NCBI GenBank assembly: GCA_949878575.1
Contig: CATLAX010000001.1
Span: forward strand, 62,001-126,000
Length of the DNA: 64,000 bases
Reading direction: 5' to 3'
Source of the DNA: an uncultured Alphaproteobacteria bacterium
GTDB taxonomy: Bacteria; Pseudomonadota; Alphaproteobacteria; Rs-D84
A program made the translations under genes and the position numbers. Under the pieces are notes generated by a model, which made no database searches, had not been told where the DNA came from, and saw nothing but the letters and a program-made list of their open reading frames with translations. Positions 15,235-22,632 of this stretch are shown here, in pieces. Each line of letters starts with the position of its first letter. The stretch's first letter is position 1.

Positions 15235-18200
15235 ATGCCAAATATTGATAATCCATACTATTTACCAGATTTTGATGAGGCGTCTTGCAGTCAAATCCCG
15301 GCCATCCGTCAGTTGATAAATATGGGGTATATCTATATCGGGCGGCGCGTGGTGGATAATATGCGTGAATCGCATGGGCAATATATCCTGCGTGATATTG
15401 CGTTCAATGCGTTGCGCGCCATCAATGACCCAGCCAAAATATCAGATGCCAGCATCCGCGAGGTTATATTGGATTTGGAAAAAATCAAAATGGATGATGG
15501 TATCATCAAAGCATCCGAGACAGTGTTTTCAAATCTGTTGGCGGGTGTTGCGGTATCTGAATTTATTGATGGGAAAAAGGTATCGCCACAGCTGCGTTTT
15601 ATTGATTGGGCGCATCCAGAAAATAATGTTTTTCACGTTGTGCCGGAATTTGAGATTTCAGAAGAACAAAATCGTCGCCCTGATATTGTTCTGTTTGTGA
15701 ATGGTATCCCGTTCGCGGTTATAGAAAATAAAAAAACGTCTGTTTCTGTAGACGAGGCGGTAAATCAGATGCTACGTAATCAGTCCGGCAATCAAACACC
15801 ACGGTTCTTTATTTATCCGCAAATCCTGATTGCGACAAATGTTAGTGAAATAAAATACGGAACCATGCTGACCCCGCGTGAATTTTATTCTGTATGGAAA
15901 GAAAAATATCCGTCAGATACATACGAGGAGGATGTTTTGCGTTCCATTAACACGCCTGTGCCGGATGCGGTTATGAGAGAGATTGCATCGGACCTGATGC
16001 GTGGCGATTATGTTCAGGGTGAAAGATTAACCCCAACCGCCCAAGATTACGGAATTTATAGCCTGTTAAATCCGGTACGTTTATTAGATTTGGTGCGTAA
16101 TTTTACCATTTATGACAATAGCGTAAAAAAACTGCCACGTTATCAACAATACTTTGCAATTAAAAGGACATTGGAACGGATTCAAAACACAGATGCCAAG
16201 GGTAAACGTCAAGGTGGCGTTATATGGCATACCCAGGGTTCTGGTAAATCATTAACAATGGTAATGCTGACCAAGAACTTGATTGAGAATGTCCAAAATC
16301 CGCGTATTATTGTTGTGACCGACAGAACAGATTTGGATAATCAAATTCGTGGGACGTTTGCGGCCTGTAATATTAAGGTTGGGGTTCAGCAGGCAACATC
16401 ATGCAAAGATTTGATAAAGAAAATCAAATCAAAAACAACGGATGTGATTACAACCCTGGTTCAAAAGTTTGAGGTAAATAAGTTTAAGGACACGGACCCA
16501 AATATCTTTATATTGATTGACGAGGCGCACAGAAGTCAAGGTGGGGATGATAATGGAAACATGAATACGATTTTGCCTAATGCCTGTCAGATTGCGTTTA
16601 CTGGTACACCGCTGATGACCAAGAAAAAGCGCACGACCGAGGCGAAATTCGGTGGCATTATAGATTCTTATACTATTTCAGAGGCCGAGGCTGATGGCGC
16701 AATATTGCCATTGGTGTATCAGGGCAGATTTGTAGAACAATCTGTTAATCCAATATTAGATAAGTTCTATGAACGGGTTTCGGCCCCAATGAGTGAAGCG
16801 GTCCGCAAAGATTTTGAGAAAAAGTGTGTGTCACAATCTGTATTAGAAGAAACGTCACAACGTATAGAAATGATTGCCGCCGATGTTCATGAACATTATA
16901 CAAAGTATTATCAAGGCACAGGGTTAAAGGGGCAGTTGGTTGCATCGTCTAAATACGCGGCCGTATTGTTTAAAAAGGCACTGGATTTATTAGACGGTAT
17001 TCAGTCAGAAGTTGTTATTTCCGATACGCATATAAATGAAGCGGACGAGGATAAATTACCAGAGCAAAAAGCACTGGTAGAAGAGTATCTGAAGGAACAA
17101 AAACGCAGATATGGCTCGTTGGAAAGTCGCGAAAAGCAGATTATTCAGGATTTTAAGAAAAATCCAGAAGGCGTGGAATTGCTTATCGTTGTAGATAAGT
17201 TATTAACCGGATTTGACGCACCTCGTGACACTGTATTATATTTGGCAAAGCAGTTAAAAGACCATAATTTGCTACAGGCAATCGCGCGCGTTAATCGTCT
17301 GTTCGATGGTGATGATGGGAAACAGTCCAAAACAAACGGCTTGATTGTGGATTATTCAAAAAACGCTAAAAATCTAAAGAATGCGCTGGAATTGTTCTCT
17401 AACTATGATCCAAATGATATCAATCGGGCGTTGTTAAACACATCTGAGCAAATCGCAGTATTGGAACAACTGTACCAGAAACTGCATGCGACATTTGCAG
17501 ATATAAAAGACGTTCAAAACACTGATGCGTATGTCAACAAATTGACGGATGAAAATAACAAAGATATTAAAAAAGAGTTTTATGAAAATGTGAATAGCTT
17601 TATTCGTACGTTTTCTTCGTGTGCCAGTCTATACGATTTTTATGAAAAGTTTGATGAAGAAAAACTGCAACGCTATAAAAAAGATTTGAAGCGTTTTGTG
17701 GAAATTAAAAAAATTACGCAGTTGACCGATGGCGAAAAGGTGGATTTTTCAAAATATAAAGACCAATTAAAAAAGTTATTGGATAAATATGTGACAGCGA
17801 ATGATGTTGAAATCCTGTCTCAGGAAATAAATTTGGCAGATATGCATGAATTTAATCAGTTTATAGAGGATGATGCCAACGGTCTGTCAAAACGGTCCCA
17901 GGCCAAGGCGATTGCTGCGCAGACCAGCAAGGTAATAAGCGAACGCTATAAGCAGGACGAAGTGTTTTATAAAAAATTCTCGGATAGAATCAGGGCACTG
18001 CTGGATGAACTAAAAGTGGCTAAGGCCGAAGATGTGGCCAGCCTGTTTAATCAAATTAAACAAATACAAGGCCAGGTTGAAAATTATGAAGATTCAGATA
18101 TTCCACAATCGTTACGTGAATACAAAGCCGCACATCCGTTCTTTAGAAATATACGGGATATGATTGCAGATACTGGTATAACCGAAGAGGACTTTGCCGA

Positions 18201-18402
18201 AGTTATAAAGCATATCGTTCAAATTATCCAGGGACACAAGATTGTCGATTTTGAGACAAATATTGATGTCAGACGTCGTGTTATGATAGAAATAGAAGAT
18301 TTTCTGCTGGATGACATAGATGTTGTGGTATCGCCAAGTCAGGCAGAGGCTATTGCGCAAAAATGCTGGACGCTGGCAGTAGAGAATAAGGATTCTTTAT
18401 AA
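15235..18402 (+). CDS. hsdR: Type I restriction endonuclease/translocase HsdR
   Basis: A 1055-residue restriction subunit. The N-terminal PD-(D/E)xK nuclease is visible as RRPDIVLFVNG then FAVIENKK (about residues 147-168). The SF2 translocase follows: Walker A HTQGSGKS (about 330-338), DEAH box IDEAHRSQGG (about 427), then FTGTPL, and motif VI QAIARVNRLF near residue 680. The long helical C-terminus is typical for HsdM/HsdS docking. The ATG at 15235 is preferred to an earlier in-frame start because AGGAG lies 6 nt upstream. It cleaves unmodified DNA after ATP-driven translocation. It overlaps the metallopeptidase start by one base. Confidence 0.95.
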   Translation: MPNIDNPYYLPDFDEASCSQIPAIRQLINMGYIYIGRRVVDNMRESHGQYILRDIAFNALRAINDPAKISDASIREVILDLEKIKMDDGIIKASETVFSNLLAGVAVSEFIDGKKVSPQLRFIDWAHPENNVFHVVPEFEISEEQNRRPDIVLFVNGIPFAVIENKKTSVSVDEAVNQMLRNQSGNQTPRFFIYPQILIATNVSEIKYGTMLTPREFYSVWKEKYPSDTYEEDVLRSINTPVPDAVMREIASDLMRGDYVQGERLTPTAQDYGIYSLLNPVRLLDLVRNFTIYDNSVKKLPRYQQYFAIKRTLERIQNTDAKGKRQGGVIWHTQGSGKSLTMVMLTKNLIENVQNPRIIVVTDRTDLDNQIRGTFAACNIKVGVQQATSCKDLIKKIKSKTTDVITTLVQKFEVNKFKDTDPNIFILIDEAHRSQGGDDNGNMNTILPNACQIAFTGTPLMTKKKRTTEAKFGGIIDSYTISEAEADGAILPLVYQGRFVEQSVNPILDKFYERVSAPMSEAVRKDFEKKCVSQSVLEETSQRIEMIAADVHEHYTKYYQGTGLKGQLVASSKYAAVLFKKALDLLDGIQSEVVISDTHINEADEDKLPEQKALVEEYLKEQKRRYGSLESREKQIIQDFKKNPEGVELLIVVDKLLTGFDAPRDTVLYLAKQLKDHNLLQAIARVNRLFDGDDGKQSKTNGLIVDYSKNAKNLKNALELFSNYDPNDINRALLNTSEQIAVLEQLYQKLHATFADIKDVQNTDAYVNKLTDENNKDIKKEFYENVNSFIRTFSSCASLYDFYEKFDEEKLQRYKKDLKRFVEIKKITQLTDGEKVDFSKYKDQLKKLLDKYVTANDVEILSQEINLADMHEFNQFIEDDANGLSKRSQAKAIAAQTSKVISERYKQDEVFYKKFSDRIRALLDELKVAKAEDVASLFNQIKQIQGQVENYEDSDIPQSLREYKAAHPFFRNIRDMIADTGITEEDFAEVIKHIVQIIQGHKIVDFETNIDVRRRVMIEIEDFLLDDIDVVVSPSQAEAIAQKCWTLAVENKDSL

Positions 18403-19091
18403 TGGATATAAAAGGCATATGTTCAGCAGAACTTGTCAGAGAACCCAGAAAGAGTCTGTCAATCAGGGTGTTTCCGGACGGACGTGTTGCTGTAAAGGCA
18501 CCGTCCCAGGCAACGGATGCAGAAATAGACGCGTTTATAGAACGAAAACGTTTGTGGGTTAAGAAACAGTTGATTTATTTCAATCAATTTCATACTTGTC
18601 GGGGGCATGAAATTGTTTCTGGATGCAGTATCTTATACCTTGGGCGTCAATATCAACTTATTATTACTAAAAACATTCAAAAAAGAATTGTGGTAGAAAA
18701 GAATAAAATTGTTCTGTATACACCGTTGCCGAATAATCATACCGATATTTATGACTTTTTAACAGAATGGCAGCAAGAGCGCGCAAACACAGTGTTTTCA
18801 GAACGTCTGAAGTCAGTTGTGAAGTTATTTGAAGACATGCCGGTGCCAAAATTGAAAGTTAGAAAATTGGCAAAAAGGTGGGGTAGTTATTTGAAATCAA
18901 ATACAATTATCTTAAACCCACAGTTAATTCAGGCATCCAGGGCGGCAATTGATGTAGTGATAGCCCACGAATTGTGTCATCATTATTACAAAGACCACTC
19001 CAAAGCGTTTTTTAACCTTCTGTCTTCAAAAATCCCTAATTGGCAACAAATTGAGGATAAAATGGAACAAAAGATATTGGGTGCCCGATAA
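18402..19091 (+). CDS. YgjP-like (DUF45, M48-type) metallopeptidase
   Basis: A 229-residue zinc metallopeptidase of the YgjP/WLM clan. Zinc motif HELCHH (about residue 189) is preceded by the family signature LAKRWGSY and followed by DHSKAFF, the usual downstream region. The N-terminal half (REPRKSLSIRVFPDGRVAVKAP) matches the 'r..rk.i.l.v..dg.v.v.aP' start of YgjP proteins. Such genes recur immediately after type I hsdR in many bacteria; their role there is unknown, possibly control of the RM complex by proteolysis. It starts within the hsdR stop region, so it is the last gene of the operon. Confidence 0.87.
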   Translation: MDIKGICSAELVREPRKSLSIRVFPDGRVAVKAPSQATDAEIDAFIERKRLWVKKQLIYFNQFHTCRGHEIVSGCSILYLGRQYQLIITKNIQKRIVVEKNKIVLYTPLPNNHTDIYDFLTEWQQERANTVFSERLKSVVKLFEDMPVPKLKVRKLAKRWGSYLKSNTIILNPQLIQASRAAIDVVIAHELCHHYYKDHSKAFFNLLSSKIPNWQQIEDKMEQKILGAR

Positions 19092-19103
19092 CGCTCGGGC
19101 TTT
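19083..19103 (+). terminator. Terminator of the hsd operon
   Basis: Arms GCCCGA (19083-19088) and TCGGGC (19095-19100) enclose TAACGC and are followed by TTT. The left arm contains the last codons of the metallopeptidase gene and its stop codon lies in the loop. Confidence 0.55.
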
Positions 19104-19223
19104 GTCTAAAATTTCTTTGGATTGCGCTTTTTTGCAAAAAAACTAAAAAAAACAATAAGTTCTCTTCATGATAAATCATTAAGAAGTTTACTTTTAATGT
19201 AAAAAGTAAAGACTTTGTATAAA

Positions 19224-19265
19224 AAACTTTACTTTTGTCCTTGTAAAGTAAAGTTTTTACTTTAC
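19224..19265. promoter_or_regulatory. Overlapping inverted-repeat operator array before fic
   Basis: Two perfect overlapping palindromes: AAACTTTACTTT / AAAGTAAAGTTT (19224-19235 and 19245-19256, 9-nt gap) and GTAAAGTAAA / TTTACTTTAC (19243-19252 and 19256-19265, 3-nt gap). Further AGTAAAG and TTTACTTTT half-sites lie at 19188-19210. The array ends 23 nt before the Fic start. The winged-helix C-terminus of Fic makes autoregulation a plausible use. Confidence 0.55.
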
Positions 19266-19288
19266 AATGAATGGCAAAGGAATTTGTT

Positions 19289-20428
19289 ATGAATGGTATA
19301 AAAATAGGCGCTTTTGTTGAGCAATCCGCGGGGTTTAAAGCTTTTATTCCGAATGCTTTTCCACCAATAAAAGAGTTGGCTTTACCAAATGCGATACTTG
19401 CTAAACATATGGAAGCCATAAGATTGTTAGGAAAATTAGATGGTATAACAGCATTATTACCAGATAAAGATTGGTTTTTAATAATGTTTGTAAGAAAAGA
19501 CGCCTCTTCGTCAAGTCAGATAGAGGGAACGAATGCCACAATGATGGATGTTATAGAGAAAGAAAATGTTGATCCAAGTACTTCCTTGCCAGAAGATGTT
19601 GATGATATTATCCATTATATAAACGCATTGAATTATGGGTTGTTACGAGCAAAGGATTTTCCGTTGTCTTTACGATTTATACGGGAATTGCATTCAAAAT
19701 TGATGATAAAAGCGCGTTGCACACATAATTCGTATCCTGGTGAGTTTAGAACCAGCCAAAACTGGATTGGCGGAACAAGACCTGATAATGCGACATATGT
19801 TCCGCCACCGGTTGATGATATGATGCGTGCACTTGGTGATTTGGAAAAATTTATACATGCAGATGATGCATATTTGCCTCTTATAAAGGCAGGTTTGTTG
19901 CATGCTCAATTTGAAACCATTCATCCTTTTAATGATGGAAATGGCAGAACAGGGCGTATCCTGATAACAATGTTCTTGTGGTATAAAAAATTATTAGAAA
20001 TGCCAATTTTATATCTGTCCGCGTATTTTAAACAGCATAGGGATGTGTATTATCAAAAACTAAACAATTACCATAATGGTGACATTTTTGGGTGGTTAGA
20101 TTTCTTCTTGGACGGAATAATTGATACAGCGGATTCTGCGATTAAAACGTGTGCCATGATTACGAAATTGCGTGAGCGTGATACGAATAAGGTTAAAGTT
20201 TTAGGAAAAGCCGTATCGCAATCCACGATGAACGTATTGGAAAATCTATATAAAATGCCAATTGTTGGTATATCAGACATTATGAAGTGGACAGGAACAA
20301 CGAAACCGTCAGGTTATAAAATGATAGACAGATTGGTGGAAATGGGAATTTTGGTCAAACTTGGCGATAATACGTATGCTCAGAAGTGGTATTATAAAGA
20401 TTATATAAACTTATTTTATGATGAGTAA
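19289..20428 (+). CDS. Fic family protein, class II, with winged helix
   Basis: A 379-residue Fic protein, predicted to AMPylate (or otherwise nucleotidylate) a protein target. The catalytic loop is canonical, HPFNDGNGRTGR (about residues 211-222). An N-terminal inhibitory helix motif, SSQIEG (about 75-80), matches (S/T)xxxE(G/N), placing it in class II, which is self-inhibited. The C-terminus (about 310-379; VGISDIMKWTGTTKPSGYKM) looks like a winged helix. This is the common 'Fic/DUF4172-like plus HTH' architecture of bacterial defence islands. The ATG at 19289 is chosen over an in-frame ATG at 19271 because AAAGGA is correctly spaced. No separate antitoxin gene is visible. Confidence 0.92.
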   Translation: MNGIKIGAFVEQSAGFKAFIPNAFPPIKELALPNAILAKHMEAIRLLGKLDGITALLPDKDWFLIMFVRKDASSSSQIEGTNATMMDVIEKENVDPSTSLPEDVDDIIHYINALNYGLLRAKDFPLSLRFIRELHSKLMIKARCTHNSYPGEFRTSQNWIGGTRPDNATYVPPPVDDMMRALGDLEKFIHADDAYLPLIKAGLLHAQFETIHPFNDGNGRTGRILITMFLWYKKLLEMPILYLSAYFKQHRDVYYQKLNNYHNGDIFGWLDFFLDGIIDTADSAIKTCAMITKLRERDTNKVKVLGKAVSQSTMNVLENLYKMPIVGISDIMKWTGTTKPSGYKMIDRLVEMGILVKLGDNTYAQKWYYKDYINLFYDE

Positions 20429-20676
20429 TTTTTATATAATCGCCGAAAGTAATCCCTGTTATTTTAAATAAATTCCCTGTTATAAAAAGCAGGGAATTTT
20501 GGTGGGTGGTGGCATAAAGATGGCGGAAATTGTGGTATAAAATCAATTGTAGGTTGTGTGATTTGGGGTAAAATAGGGCGGTTTTTGCAAAAAATCCCTG
20601 ATATTCCCTGTTATTTTCGAGAATTGTTTTCTGGTGTGGCGTGTTGTATGTGCGAATATCGTGGGTAAAATACGGT
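20429..20676. repeat. Non-coding stretch with TCCCTG repeats
   Basis: A gene-free segment at the right end of the island. TCCCTG recurs at about 20453, 20474, 20595 and 20605, and twice extends to CCCTGTTATTTT (20454-20465, 20606-20617). One copy pairs with an inverted partner to form the hairpin at 20470-20499. Such spaced repeats near an island end could be recombinase or excision-factor arm sites; no coding frame is convincing. Confidence 0.4.
20470..20499 (+). terminator. Hairpin downstream of fic
   Basis: Perfect 10-bp arms AAATTCCCTG (20470-20479) and CAGGGAATTT (20490-20499) with a 10-nt loop, 42 nt after the fic stop. The T run is short, so termination is plausible rather than certain. 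Confidence 0.45.
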
Positions 20677-20685
20677 CCACCAGAA
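20677..20685 (+). repeat. Right copy of the island direct repeat (candidate attR core)
   Basis: CCACCAGAA, identical to the sequence spanning the tRNA-Tyr 3' end at 8145-8153. Confidence 0.45.
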
Positions 20686-20689
20686 TGAA

Positions 20690-20715
20690 CGACCGGACAA
20701 AATCCGGTCGTTTTT
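20690..20715 (+). terminator. Rho-independent terminator, possibly native to the tRNA unit
   Basis: Arms CGACCGGA (20690-20697) and TCCGGTCG (20703-20710), loop CAAAA, then TTTTT. No gene ends just upstream, which fits a displaced tRNA terminator. Confidence 0.75.
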
Positions 20716-20786
20716 ATTTGGAATTGTAAGATTTTTTGCAGTTCGAGAGTATCACCGGTAGAATATTACCGATTTTCTGACTTTTA

Positions 20787-20795
20787 TGATATAAT
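20787..20795 (+). promoter_or_regulatory. Extended -10 promoter of lipoprotein gene
   Basis: TGATATAAT, an extended -10, 18 nt before the ATG of the next gene, whose ribosome binding site is AAGGAG. The same nonamer precedes the genes at 52968 and 55114. Confidence 0.5.
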
Positions 20796-20813
20796 TCATA
20801 AAAAGGAGAAAAT

Positions 20814-21659
20814 ATGAAAAAGCTAGCATTGTTGTTGCCGGTTCTGGCATTGGTGGCATGCGACCGTCCTAAATACGATTTACAAATGGTTTGCGAAGAC
20901 GGTGCACGTGGCGAGTTACTGGTCGATGCAAAAATTTATAAATCACATGCGGATTTGGTTGTAAAGCGCATTAACAAAGAATTGCGCGACAAAGCGAGAA
21001 AGAACGACATGTGGTTTGCTGACCATGTGTGGCTGTATAATCAAATCCCGAATATTGACGATACAATAGAACTTGTTTTTCATGTCAATGAACATGGCGA
21101 TTATGAGATACCAGGTAAAATTAAATTGAATTTGAGCCATGACAGTTTGACCGGTGGTCTTAATTTTACACTATGGCATGCGGCGGACAACAATCTAACA
21201 ATGAGTGACGGTGAAAAAATCTCTGACGGAAAATATATGGTTGGCACGCATTGTAATCCGGTTTTATATCCAAACGATGTGGGTAAAAACAATTTATCTG
21301 CCGAGGACAAAAATTGTTTGAACTATGTCAGTTCGCAAGTTCTGTTTGATAACACGCCAACGGAAAGGCGGCTGCGCGTATATGATGAAAATACCGGGCG
21401 TGAAATGTATGTTGGAACGGTGGCAATAAAAGAAATCTTTGGAGACATTGAACCGCATCGTTTCTATTTTAGCAACATGAATAACTATCCAGAAGATGCA
21501 AAGCGTGCATGTGATGTTGCGGCGCGTCTGCGTTCATATATTGCAGAACATATTGATGCAGAACACATCCCAGAGCCTAAAAATGAGGTGTATATATCGG
21601 CCGGGGAAACAATGACATTGACTGTAGGCGATGAAGAGATTGTCGTGCGTGGCGAGTAG
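20814..21659 (+). CDS. Predicted lipoprotein with Asp at +2, unknown function
   Basis: A 281-residue lipoprotein: signal MKKLALLLPVLALVACDRP with lipobox LVAC. The residue after the Cys is Asp, which in E. coli is the inner-membrane retention signal, so this protein may avoid the Lol pathway. The mature part contains a few Cys (GTHCNP, DKNCLNY, AKRACDV) and ends in a beta-rich segment (NEVYISAGETMTLTVGDEEI). No family recognised. Base composition lies between the island and the core, so it may be native or an older acquisition. It is a single-gene unit between two terminators. Confidence 0.7.
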   Translation: MKKLALLLPVLALVACDRPKYDLQMVCEDGARGELLVDAKIYKSHADLVVKRINKELRDKARKNDMWFADHVWLYNQIPNIDDTIELVFHVNEHGDYEIPGKIKLNLSHDSLTGGLNFTLWHAADNNLTMSDGEKISDGKYMVGTHCNPVLYPNDVGKNNLSAEDKNCLNYVSSQVLFDNTPTERRLRVYDENTGREMYVGTVAIKEIFGDIEPHRFYFSNMNNYPEDAKRACDVAARLRSYIAEHIDAEHIPEPKNEVYISAGETMTLTVGDEEIVVRGE

Positions 21660-21714
21660 TATGCGGACATGATTTAATCTGCATAACCCGTATCAAGGAA
21701 AAACACTCCAGAAA

Positions 21715-21742
21715 GCACCGACCCGTATGGGTCGGTGCTTTT
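21715..21742 (+). terminator. Rho-independent terminator, near-copy of the one at 8156
   Basis: Arms GCACCGACCC (21715-21724) and GGGTCGGTGC (21729-21738), loop GTAT, then TTTTATTGCCG. Similarity to 8151-8187 extends beyond the stem (GAAA before, TTTTATTGCCG after), so it may mark a second junction of the tRNA-Tyr locus. Confidence 0.75.
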
Positions 21743-21859
21743 ATTGCCGAATTTTTGTGTAAAGTAAAAATTGTGTGATATTATATTGTTGAGAAAACTT
21801 CTTGAATTTTCTATTTTTTATTGTTAGCTATTTCGTGTAAATATTAATAGGAGATAATT

Positions 21860-22558
21860 TTGAAACGAATAGTTAAAAGATTTATTGAAAAAATTTTATT
21901 TTTATCAGGATTAACTTTTGCTTTATTGGCAATACCTGGTTCTGTATGGATATGGAAACACAAAGATGTTATAGGTTCAATGTCGTTGCCGGAACTGGTG
22001 TTGGCGTGCGTTGGTGTGCTTTCTGCAAGTATAGCATTGTGTTCGTATATATCCAATAAACGTAAGGAACGTATTAGTGTTGCTATGGATTTTATGAAAG
22101 AGTTTGAAGGGGCCGGTATGGCTCATGCCAGACGTTTTTCCAGTGTTACGAAGGAACTTTTTTCGTCTGGTGTTCTTGATGTTGTGCAGCTGCAGAATTT
22201 AATAGAAAACAATACCATTAATGATGAATCTGTTAAAAAGAAATTGGCTAACAGAGGACTGGATATTACTTCAAATAAAATTAATTTTTTTGGAGAAGAT
22301 GTTAAAATGTTGTTTAATTTTTATATCAGAGTAAATGTTGCTATTGATTACGGTATAGCTGACGGAAATTATCTGGTAGGGCATCTTAGTGGAATATTTA
22401 GTGATAATTACGAGATGTTTTATCCGATATTTAAACATCTTTATGGAATGCATCCTGGTATAGAAACGTTTGCTTATAAAGTTAAATGTTATAATTTACG
22501 CATAACACGAGTTCGTAGAATTGGAAATTCTTTGTGGAGATGGTGGCATCATTCTTGA
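21860..22558 (+). CDS. Two-TM membrane protein, unknown (TTG start)
   Basis: A 232-residue protein with two N-terminal membrane helices (about 11-31 and 44-64) followed by a basic junction SNKRKERISVAMDFMKEF and a helical cytoplasmic domain. The layout resembles DUF4760-type membrane proteins often seen in accessory regions, but no diagnostic motif is visible. Translation starts at TTG with AGGAG 6 nt upstream; no in-frame ATG is as well placed. It is AT-rich like the island, yet lies beyond the proposed right repeat, so it may belong to another insertion. The C-terminus is strongly basic and aromatic (RRIGNSLWRWWHHS). Confidence 0.62.
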   Translation: MKRIVKRFIEKILFLSGLTFALLAIPGSVWIWKHKDVIGSMSLPELVLACVGVLSASIALCSYISNKRKERISVAMDFMKEFEGAGMAHARRFSSVTKELFSSGVLDVVQLQNLIENNTINDESVKKKLANRGLDITSNKINFFGEDVKMLFNFYIRVNVAIDYGIADGNYLVGHLSGIFSDNYEMFYPIFKHLYGMHPGIETFAYKVKCYNLRITRVRRIGNSLWRWWHHS

Positions 22559-22585
22559 TGTGCGTCCCTTGTTCGGCTTAATTAA

Positions 22586-22613
22586 AAACACCGGCCGAAC
22601 GGCCGGTGTTTTA
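22586..22613. terminator. Bidirectional terminator between convergent genes
   Basis: Arms AAACACCGGCC (22586-22596) and GGCCGGTGTTT (22601-22611) with loop GAAC, flanked by A and T runs on both sides, so it serves both the gene ending at 22558 and the minus-strand gene ending at 22633. Confidence 0.8.
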
Positions 22614-22632
22614 TTGTGAAAATCGTGGCGGG

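Larger units (their letters stand above)
8145..20685. mobile_element. Genomic island at tRNA-Tyr carrying type I RM and Fic
   Basis: The sequence CCACCAGAA occurs at 8145-8153 (the tRNA-Tyr CCA end) and again at 20677-20685. Between the copies lie a large serine recombinase with its DUF2924 partner next to the left end, a type I restriction-modification operon, a metallopeptidase and a Fic protein. Most of the segment is visibly richer in A/T than the flanks. Right of the distal copy is a hairpin-T terminator (20690-20715) that would suit the tRNA unit in an empty site. The recombinase is read away from the tRNA toward the left end. Boundaries are inferred from the short repeat only; the segment between 20.7 and 22.6 kb may represent additional insertions. 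Confidence 0.6.

Noticed and set aside
19289..20428. Fic with a separate antitoxin gene
   Set aside because: No small frame with the inhibitory motif lies adjacent; the inhibitory motif is within the Fic protein itself.
20429..20620. CRISPR array suggested by repeated CCCTGTTAT
   Set aside because: Repeats are short, irregularly spaced, and one is inverted; no spacer structure and no cas genes.
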